NCBI GenBank assembly: GCA_964628985.1
Contig: CAZVNJ010000006.1
Span: forward strand, 26,047-90,046
Origin: SURF-43 sp964628985
GTDB taxonomy: Bacteria; Chloroflexota; Dehalococcoidia; UBA2979
DNA length: 64,000 bases
Direction of reading: 5' to 3'
The translations under genes were made by a program, and so were the position numbers. Positions 41,105 through 47,767 of this stretch are shown piece by piece. Position 1 is the first letter of the stretch; the number at the start of each line of letters is the position of its first letter. Under the pieces are notes generated by a model. The model worked only from the letters and a program-made list of their open reading frames with translations. It was not told the origin of the DNA and ran no database searches.

Positions 41105-41463
41105 CAGAGTCCGCTCCGGGCAGCGAAGACGAAGGCTGCGCCCATCATGACGAGGAAGGCTCCGCGAGCGACCGGCCGGTGGTTACTGCCAAAGACGCGG
41201 AACCGCAGCCGCCTGACTCGCATGCGGGAGACAATCTCGTGGGCGCGATCGCGCTCCGACTCGGGCACGGAAACCCCGTAGATGAACATGGATGCGCCAC
41301 GGGCGCCCCACGGGAGGTTCCGTCGGGTGACGCGGCGGGCGTCCTCGATCTCCACCACGGCGGAGATGCCTTCGTCGAGGAGGGCCTGTTTCCAGGCTGC
41401 AGCGGTGTAGGCCTCGTGCGCGGCGGCAAAGCGAACCCAGGGCTCGGCGGAAGCATCAGCCAT
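41101..41463 (-). CDS. DUF2007-like protein with C-terminal membrane helix
   Basis: 120 aa. WVRFAAAHEAYTAAAWKQALLDEGISAVVEIED is the DUF2007 start, followed by YGVSVPESERDRAHEIV. The last 20 residues (ARGAFLVMMGAAFVFAARSGLW) are a tail-anchor-like membrane segment. It lies 74 bp downstream of the nuoG-like gene on the same strand and is coupled to the LON-N gene. Function unknown. Confidence 0.75.
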   Translation of the reverse strand: MADASAEPWVRFAAAHEAYTAAAWKQALLDEGISAVVEIEDARRVTRRNLPWGARGASMFIYGVSVPESERDRAHEIVSRMRVRRLRFRVFGSNHRPVARGAFLVMMGAAFVFAARSGLW

Positions 41464-41537
41464 GCAACGATCCTACCCCGCGGCGCACGAAGACCGCCCC
41501 ACCGGCTGGGTAAAGACTCGGGGAACGGGGTCTGAAT

Positions 41538-44087
41538 CTACGCGGTCTGCAGGGCCCGCACGCGGAAGGCCGCCGCCGAGGCGCCGGCACCGCCCAGCGG
41601 GAGCAGCGCCATCAGCGCACCACCGTCGTAATAGTGAGACACGTAGATCGTCCCTGGCGCGACGCCGTCATCGAGCCTGACGGCGATCCGGATGGAGGCG
41701 GTGCCATCCGTGAGGTCGACGATGTCGCCCGCGCGCACGCTGGCAGCCTCCGCGTCACGCGGATTGACCCAGACGACTTCTTCGCGGTGCAGCTTGTCGG
41801 CGTCCTCGGAGTGGATGGATGCGGGATCCCACATCGTGTATAGGGATCGCCCGATGGCCAGCGCGAGCCCATCCGGCGCGAGAGCCGGCTGGGGCGCGGG
41901 CTGTGACGTCGCGCTGGTGGACGTGGCAAGGAGCGCACGCACCTGGGCGGGCGCGGCGTCCAACTGCGCGAGGGTGGGATAGCCGGTTGCTGCCGCGAGC
42001 GCCTCGTGCGCCTCCGCGACGCCGGAGGGTGCCTCGCGGTCGCCCAGCCGGCGGGCGAGCGCGGCGAGGATGGCCACGCCGTCCGACTCCTGTCCGCGCG
42101 CGCGCTGGGCAGAGCGCTGTCGCATGACACGGCGGTCGGCGTTCGTGATGGTGCCATCCGTCCCAAAGAAGGGCGCTGCCGCCAGCACGGCGGTGGCGTG
42201 CTCCGCCGTCGTCGAGCGGAGCGAGTCGATGACGACCAGGGCGTCGAGGCCGGCGAGAGCAGCCTCGACCGCGGTGCGGCCGGGGGCGTTGAGGAGCGGG
42301 TTGTCCACGTGCACGACGAGCGCCCGGATCTCACCGCGCTGTGCGGCCTCGATGATCTCAGGGAACGACTTGCCACCCGCGCCCGGGGCTATCCCCATGT
42401 CAGCGATGCCGAGCACATTGGCATCCGTGGGCAGGTAGTGGAAGCCGGACGCGGCCTCGGCGCCACGCAGGGCGATCGCGAGGTTCGCAGCGGCGCTCGC
42501 TCCCGCGCCCGCACGCGCCGGGCCGTCCGCGCCATTCGGGGCATAGACCACCGAAGCCTGTGCACCCTTGCCCTGCGTGACCACCTCGATGGCACGGGAC
42601 CATGCGGCAGCGTCGACACCGGAGGGTGCGGCGCCGCCGTCGGCCAGAGCCTGGAGCGCAGCGGCCTCCTGGCCGGGGGCGACACGCAGCACGGAGGCGC
42701 ACCAGCGGTCCAGAGCCGTCCACTTCGGCGAGATCATCACGATCTTCGCATGCCGCTTGATCACAGCGTCCTTGAGACGCAACGAAACCAACTGATGCGA
42801 GTCCTCGATGTCGAGGGCAGAGATCACGACGGTCTGCGCCTGCTCGAGGTCGGTCAGCGAGGCAGGCACGCGATCGGTCCCGAAGGCAGCGCGCATCGCG
42901 TCTGCGACAGCGCGGTGCACAGTGCCGTGCGAGAAGTCGATGTGCGGAGTGCCGATGGCGCGGGCGACACGAGTGAGGAGGTACGCCTCCTCATTCGTCG
43001 CGAGGGGGGAGCCGAGCACGGCGATGGCGCCGGCACCGTGCTCCGTTTTCACCGCAGTGAGGGCGTCCACAGAGGTCGTGAGTGCCTGCTCGAACGGCGC
43101 CGGGAGGAGCCGGGTACCAGCACGCACGAGTGAGCGGGTGAGGCGCTCACGCTCGGCGACTGCCGTATAGCCGAAGCGCCCGCGGACGCAGATCTGGTCA
43201 CGCGAGAAGGGGTTGAGCCGGTCCGGCCGCACGATGACGGGACGGTCGTCTGTGACGCCGTAGGAGATGGTGCAGCCGACGGCGCAGGAATTGCACGTCG
43301 AATTCGTCCAGTCGTCGGCGCGGCCGATCCACTTGTTCGGCTTCTCCATCAGAGTCGCAGTGGGGCAAACATCGATGCAGGCGCCGCAGAAGTTGCAGTC
43401 GGACTCGTGGATCGCGCCGCCGGTGCCGAAAGCGATCATCGTGCGGTGGCCCTTGCCGGAGAGGGCGACAGCGCCCGTGTGGCGGAGGTCATCGCAGGCG
43501 CGGACGCAACGCGTGCAGAGGATGCACATCTGCGGGTCGAACTCGAGGTAGGGATTGCCGCGGTCCGGCTCCGGGGGCGGCGTCTCGTAGTACGAGCGCG
43601 GCTCGCCCACCCAGGGCTCCTCGAAGTCGCCCTGGTCGACGATCTCGCAGGAGGTCTGGAGTTCGCAGCGGTAGTTCTTGGAGCAGGTGAGGCAGCGATG
43701 GGTCACCACATCGTCGCGGAGGCAGATGTCGCCGGGCATGCAGTGCACGCGGCGGTGGCAGGTGAGACAGCGGTCCGGATGGTTAGCAAGGATCATGGAC
43801 ATGACGGACTGCCGGGTGCGCTTCACCTCGGCGGTCTCGGTGTTGATGACCATGCCCTCGGCGACCTGGGCGACGCACGAGAGCTGGAGCGGGGTCGGCC
43901 GTGCACCGACGATCTCGACGATGCAGGTGCGGCATCCGGCGTACGGCTCGAGGCCGTCGATGTAGCAGAGGTTCGTGATAGCCACGCCCTGCTCTTTGAT
44001 CACCTCGACGAGGCGCCGTCCCGCCTGCGCCTCGACGGCCTGGCCGTTGAGTGTGATCTGGACCACGGTCCCCACCCCTCGATACAT
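41538..44087 (-). CDS. NuoG-like Fe-S/molybdopterin-fold oxidoreductase
   Basis: 849 aa from ATG 44087; GTG 44066 is a good alternative. Order: [2Fe-2S] domain (C41, C52, C55, C71); a His-Cys3 motif (H103, C107, C110, C116) followed by a second, similar motif (H130, C132, C135, C141) in a roughly 30-residue insertion; two [4Fe-4S] sites (C188/191/194/198; C231/234/237/241); a fifth cluster (C265, C268, C272, C300); and a molybdopterin oxidoreductase fold to the C-terminus. At the place of the formate dehydrogenase Cys/Sec the sequence is IDFSHGTVHRAV, so no metal-ligand Cys is seen. It pairs with the NuoI-like gene upstream; no other Nuo genes are present. Confidence 0.85.
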   Translation of the reverse strand: MYRGVGTVVQITLNGQAVEAQAGRRLVEVIKEQGVAITNLCYIDGLEPYAGCRTCIVEIVGARPTPLQLSCVAQVAEGMVINTETAEVKRTRQSVMSMILANHPDRCLTCHRRVHCMPGDICLRDDVVTHRCLTCSKNYRCELQTSCEIVDQGDFEEPWVGEPRSYYETPPPEPDRGNPYLEFDPQMCILCTRCVRACDDLRHTGAVALSGKGHRTMIAFGTGGAIHESDCNFCGACIDVCPTATLMEKPNKWIGRADDWTNSTCNSCAVGCTISYGVTDDRPVIVRPDRLNPFSRDQICVRGRFGYTAVAERERLTRSLVRAGTRLLPAPFEQALTTSVDALTAVKTEHGAGAIAVLGSPLATNEEAYLLTRVARAIGTPHIDFSHGTVHRAVADAMRAAFGTDRVPASLTDLEQAQTVVISALDIEDSHQLVSLRLKDAVIKRHAKIVMISPKWTALDRWCASVLRVAPGQEAAALQALADGGAAPSGVDAAAWSRAIEVVTQGKGAQASVVYAPNGADGPARAGAGASAAANLAIALRGAEAASGFHYLPTDANVLGIADMGIAPGAGGKSFPEIIEAAQRGEIRALVVHVDNPLLNAPGRTAVEAALAGLDALVVIDSLRSTTAEHATAVLAAAPFFGTDGTITNADRRVMRQRSAQRARGQESDGVAILAALARRLGDREAPSGVAEAHEALAAATGYPTLAQLDAAPAQVRALLATSTSATSQPAPQPALAPDGLALAIGRSLYTMWDPASIHSEDADKLHREEVVWVNPRDAEAASVRAGDIVDLTDGTASIRIAVRLDDGVAPGTIYVSHYYDGGALMALLPLGGAGASAAAFRVRALQTA

Positions 44088-44130
44088 CGGACCGCGCCCG
44101 CGCCTGAGCGGGCGGCGGGTCAGCAGTCGG

Positions 44131-44697
44131 CTAGTGCTGGTTCGCGTCCCGGTCGAGCTTGCCGGGCAACTTCTGCGGACCGAAGGGCCCGGCGACACCC
44201 GCCACCTCGACACGCGAGCGCGCGGTCGGCATGGCAGTGGTCAGGGGCTGGCGGTCCTGGGTCTGGCCATTGGGGTAGCGGCCGCCGCTGGCGCCGAGAT
44301 ACTGATTCGCCTCGGCGGTGAGTGCGTCACGGTCGCGGTACATGTTCTCGAAAACGTAGACGGCGTCGTTGTAGCGCCCTCCGGCCTGGATCGCCTGGTA
44401 GGGGCAGGCCTCCGTACAGAGGCCGCAGTACATGCAGATGCGGAAGTCGATCTCGTAGCGGTCGATGTTCAGAGTGCCGTCCGGACGGGGCGAGGTCTGG
44501 ACCAGAATGCAGCCGTCCGGGCAGGCCTGCGCGCAGGTGGAGCAGCCCGTGCAGCGCTCCTCGAACCAGAGCAGGTTGGTGCGGGCGCGGACGGGAACCT
44601 CGCGCTGCTGTTCGGGGTAGTTGACGGTGATGGCTGGGCGCACGACGTGCCGGAGCGTCACGAGCATCCCACGGGCGATGCCGAGTCCGTAGGCCAC
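44131..44697 (-). CDS. NuoI-like 2[4Fe-4S] ferredoxin subunit
   Basis: 188 aa from GTG 44697, GAGG five bases upstream; longer readings toward 45024 are noncoding in character. Begins AYGLGIARGMLVTLRHVVRP, the NuoI membrane-contact start, followed by ITVNYPEQQREVPVRAR. Two clusters: CTGCSTCAQACPDGC and CMYCGLCTEACPYQAI. It lies 43 bp before the nuoG-like gene, so the two form a unit. In complex I NuoI passes electrons from the peripheral arm toward quinone; this unit lacks other complex I genes locally and may couple to another dehydrogenase. Confidence 0.88.
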   Translation of the reverse strand: MAYGLGIARGMLVTLRHVVRPAITVNYPEQQREVPVRARTNLLWFEERCTGCSTCAQACPDGCILVQTSPRPDGTLNIDRYEIDFRICMYCGLCTEACPYQAIQAGGRYNDAVYVFENMYRDRDALTAEANQYLGASGGRYPNGQTQDRQPLTTAMPTARSRVEVAGVAGPFGPQKLPGKLDRDANQH

Positions 44698-45048
44698 GAC
44701 GCCTCGATTCCCGCCGCGGGGCCGCCATTGGAAGGCCCCGCCACACGCGCGCGAGCATACCCGAGGCCCGCCGCGCGCGATACTCGCCCGAATCTCCAGC
44801 AACCGCGAGCGGTGCCTCGGAGGCGATCTTGTGAAGGATAGCGCAATCTGGAGGGGAGCGCGGCCGTCTCCGGAGGAGGTTCTCTGTGACCGGGGGAGCG
44901 GGGGAGACCTGACGCGGAAGGCGGCGGCGAAGGGAGTCACCGGGATTGAGAGGCCGGGTGGAGGTGGGTGGTGGGGCACTGCGGTGTGCGGGCCCCTGCG
45001 ACGGAACCCGCACACCAGTTGCATTGGCCCCTTGTCTACCGGTGACTG
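44698..45048. other. 351-bp region without a gene, upstream of the NuoI-like gene
   Basis: No convincing coding sequence on either strand. It should contain the promoter of the NuoI/NuoG-like unit and the end of the DJ-1-like transcript. A hairpin (44983-44992 with 45007-45016) lies within it. Confidence 0.6.
44983..45016 (-). terminator. Hairpin downstream of the DJ-1-like gene
   Basis: A perfect 10-bp stem, GGTGTGCGGG (44983-44992) with CCCGCACACC (45007-45016), around a 14-base loop, 33 bases after the stop of the minus-strand gene at 45049. No T-run follows, so termination is uncertain. Confidence 0.45.
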
Positions 45049-46533
45049 CTATGCCCCACGCGCAGTGGTTTCGGCCCTGTTGCGCCGACGGAGCGCCTGG
45101 CGGAACCCGTACGTGGAGGCCGCACCGATTGCAGCAAGGACGCCAGCGACGATGGTGAGCCTACGAGGGAACCCAGGCCCCTGAAGGTCCAAGTCGCCAG
45201 CTGCATAGAAGATGGTGTCAGAGACTGCCCGAGCGGTGACGGCATCGTGCCGCCTAGCGACATCGCGGATCGTCGCGTCATAGGCTGACTCGCCGCTCCC
45301 GACGCCATCATGGATCGCCTCGACCGGCGCCGCTGCATCGCGCGCCTTCCAGGCCGCGATTGACTTATCCCTTGAGGAGTTGGTCTCACCACCGGGGAGC
45401 ACGACGCGGTCCAAGGAACCCACAGTGCGGATGTCCGCTCGCGGGATGAAGGCGAGCCCATTCCTGGAGGTAACGGCAGATCGCTCCGCTGCGAACACGC
45501 GTGCGTCGGCCATGTAGGAGGCGGTGTAGATGTCGATGAGGCCGGCCAGCGCAGTTTCACTCACCCCATCGTAGATCAGCACACCCATCTGCTCCTTCCC
45601 AAGCTGGCTCGCCGCATTCGCCGCGACCAGGGCAAACGGCACCAACGACGGTGGCTCTGCGGCCGGATCATCCAGGTAACGGGTCTGGGAATAGCCGAGA
45701 TCAGCGGCCACCGTAAGCGCTGCATGACGGCCGGCGAGCCGATCGACGGCGTGCAGAGCCGCGTCGATGCCAGATGCTAGATTCGTCGAGGTGATCGCCC
45801 GACCGTCGTCCATATACCGAAGGTTGCGAACCCAGGTAGTCGTAGGGAAGCGGGGTTCAAGCTTCCGGAACCAGCCGACGTTGGTCGTGGCAATGCGGCC
45901 GTCGAGCAGTCCGGTGTCCGCGAGGATCTCAGTCCCCGCGCAGATGCTCAGCAGGATGGTCTCTGGGCCCGCGTTCGCTCGCACCCATTCGAGCACGGCT
46001 GCATCGCGCTCCGGCGTGTAGTCCGGGAACCAGGGAATGGCGATCAGGTCCGGGGTGACTCCGACGGAAACTTCGTATTCGGCAAACGAGTAGTGCGGTA
46101 CCACGTCAAGGCTGGTAGCCGCCATGTTCGCATTCACCAGCGGGATCACCACACGGTCGGGTGCCAGCACGTAGGTGTTGAAGGATCGCGACCGGGCGAG
46201 GATTTCGTACGTTGGGAGGAAGTCGGTGATCTCGGCCCCGTGAGTGCTCGCAAGGACGACGACGGTCTTCTTAGCCCGATCATGCTGCGGTGCCACCGGG
46301 AAGCTCCCGGCGTATGAGGGCGGCTCGGTCGAATCGGCCGTCAGCGCGAACTTGGCGCCGAGGCTCGCGATCCCGACGAGCACCGGCAGGACCATCACGC
46401 CTGCTGCGTATTGCAGCGCCACGCGAAATCCTCGTGCACGACTCTTGGATCGCAGATCCTGTCCGGCCGGGTTGGACGCTCGGTCTGTCAATGCTCCTTG
46501 CGGGTGGACGCTGTTATGGGCGTCATGTTGCAT
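45049..46533 (-). CDS. Membrane-anchored protein with tandem DJ-1/PfpI domains
   Basis: 494 aa from ATG 46533. A membrane helix (about residues 39-60) precedes a DJ-1/PfpI domain (88-290) with nucleophile Cys198 in LLSICAGTEILADTGLLDG. A second, shorter copy (314-382; MGVLIYDGVSETALAGLIDIYTAS to VVLPGG) has no Cys after its last strand. A second membrane helix (458-475) is near the C-terminus. The first domain resembles the glutaminase-like domain of AraC regulators (GlxA/FtrA) but has no HTH. Base composition is lower in GC than average here. Function unknown. Confidence 0.8.
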   Translation of the reverse strand: MQHDAHNSVHPQGALTDRASNPAGQDLRSKSRARGFRVALQYAAGVMVLPVLVGIASLGAKFALTADSTEPPSYAGSFPVAPQHDRAKKTVVVLASTHGAEITDFLPTYEILARSRSFNTYVLAPDRVVIPLVNANMAATSLDVVPHYSFAEYEVSVGVTPDLIAIPWFPDYTPERDAAVLEWVRANAGPETILLSICAGTEILADTGLLDGRIATTNVGWFRKLEPRFPTTTWVRNLRYMDDGRAITSTNLASGIDAALHAVDRLAGRHAALTVAADLGYSQTRYLDDPAAEPPSLVPFALVAANAASQLGKEQMGVLIYDGVSETALAGLIDIYTASYMADARVFAAERSAVTSRNGLAFIPRADIRTVGSLDRVVLPGGETNSSRDKSIAAWKARDAAAPVEAIHDGVGSGESAYDATIRDVARRHDAVTARAVSDTIFYAAGDLDLQGPGFPRRLTIVAGVLAAIGAASTYGFRQALRRRNRAETTARGA

Positions 46534-47054
46534 CTCTCAATCCTTTCTCGACTGTCTGAATGGCCCGAGTCCGTTTGACGAGGGGATGCTCTCGACTGCG
46601 AGCGCCGGAGCCGTCGCCCAAACGGGTGAACCTAGGGGTGATCGCCGGAGAGCGATCCAACAAATTGCTCAAGTTCGCATCGGCGCTCTGACACCGACCC
46701 TCTCGCGGCAGACCGTGGTCGGCGACCCGACGAGGCTTGAACGCGAGGGTCCGGGTGTGCCCGGCCCTGCTCCCGCCGTCTTGAGCTGAGACACCACGCG
46801 GCGGTTCAGGAAGCCACCCCGAGGAGCGGCTGACTTCCGCGCGGGCAGGGCGCGGGTCGCGCTCCGTTGGCTCCATCCGGCGGGAGACGTTGCATACCGG
46901 TCCGCTTCGTGGCCGCTCTGTCGCCCGGATCCCCGCGTCCTTGCCGATCACCCATTGAGATCACCCTCGGGCTCACCTCTTCGTGCGATGGCGGGGACAA
47001 GTCCGGAAGCGAGGATCCGCCCATCAAGCCTGAGCACACGAACGGAGGCACTTG
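46534..47054. other. 521-bp region between divergent genes
   Basis: Short frames on both strands lack a coding pattern and I see no family similarity. It should hold the promoters for the DJ-1-like gene (minus) and the 49-residue gene (plus). No strong -10/-35 pair or inverted repeat stood out. Confidence 0.5.
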
Positions 47055-47204
47055 ATGAACAGTGAACTGCCCATCCCGATCACGACTCGCCGGTTCAAGG
47101 AGTACTACGCGTTGTTGTTGTCAGACATTGCGCGCGGTGGCCCCACCTACGACGAGGCAGTCCGCGACTTCCAGCGAATGACGCTGCGCCGCTGGCCGAT
47201 CTAG
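47055..47204 (+). CDS. 49-residue small protein
   Basis: A small ORF from ATG 47055 to TAG 47204, with GGAGG at 47044-47048 six bases upstream. The product (MNSELPIPITTRRFKEYYAL, LLSDIARGGPTYDEAVRDFQ, RMTLRRWPI) is charged, with an amphipathic helix between residues 13 and 43. Together with the good ribosome site this makes it a plausible gene. It precedes the lipoprotein gene by 61 bp and may be in one transcript. No family known. Confidence 0.55.
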   Translation: MNSELPIPITTRRFKEYYALLLSDIARGGPTYDEAVRDFQRMTLRRWPI

Positions 47205-47265
47205 CAGGCCTGCGCCGAAGCACGGTCAGCCGGCATGCCGGCACATAGGCAGGAGGCTCACTCAG

Positions 47266-47706
47266 ATGAAATACGTACCCAAGATGATCTCCGTCCTGTT
47301 CACGATTGCGGCGCTCAGCGTCACGGTCGCCTGTTCGAGCGGCGGCGCAAGCGACGAAGCGACGCCGAGCGGCTCCGCGATCACAGGAGAGCAGGCAACT
47401 GAGATGCTCCAGCACGCACTAGAGGGCTACAACCGCGGGGACTACCAGGCGTGGAGCCGCGACTGGACTCCGACGCTCAAGAGCGCAATTCCAGCTGATG
47501 CGTTCGGGCAGTTCCGCGAGCGTTCGATGGCGCGCCTGGGAAGGTTTGTCTCCATCGAGGCCGTGGAACTCACTCCCGGCAACGACCCTGGCTATGTACG
47601 CTGGGTGGCGACCGCACGGTTCGAGCACGGTCGCGCCCAGTTAGCGCTCGCGATGAAGTCTGACGCTCGGAGCGTGGAAGGCAGCTTTGTCAACCCGGTC
47701 GAGTGA
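47266..47706 (+). CDS. Small lipoprotein
   Basis: 146 aa. A lipoprotein signal peptide (KMISVLFTIAALSVTVAC) ends in the lipobox VTVAC; the mature part begins SSGGASDEATPSG and continues with a domain resembling DUF3887-like/NTF2-like small folds (ATEMLQHALEGYNRGDYQAWSRDW, AFGQFRERSMARLG). It is probably an extracytoplasmic binding or enzyme-like protein. It lies next to a convergent MalT-like regulator. Confidence 0.8.
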   Translation: MKYVPKMISVLFTIAALSVTVACSSGGASDEATPSGSAITGEQATEMLQHALEGYNRGDYQAWSRDWTPTLKSAIPADAFGQFRERSMARLGRFVSIEAVELTPGNDPGYVRWVATARFEHGRAQLALAMKSDARSVEGSFVNPVE

Positions 47707-47726
47707 CGCTCGCTCCGGACCTCATC

Positions 47727-47757
47727 GAAGAAGACCGCGCGCACTGCGGTCTTCTTC
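47727..47757. terminator. Bidirectional terminator between lipoprotein and MalT-like genes
   Basis: A perfect 12-bp stem, GAAGAAGACCGC (47727-47738) with GCGGTCTTCTTC (47746-47757), around a 7-base loop. It lies between convergent stops (47706 and 47768) and serves both. Confidence 0.85.
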
Positions 47758-47767
47758 GTGTTGTGGG

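Noticed and set aside
41538..44087. Naming the NuoG-like protein a formate dehydrogenase
   Set aside because: No Cys or Sec at the molybdenum ligand place (IDFSHGTVHRAV), and no fdh accessory genes are near it.
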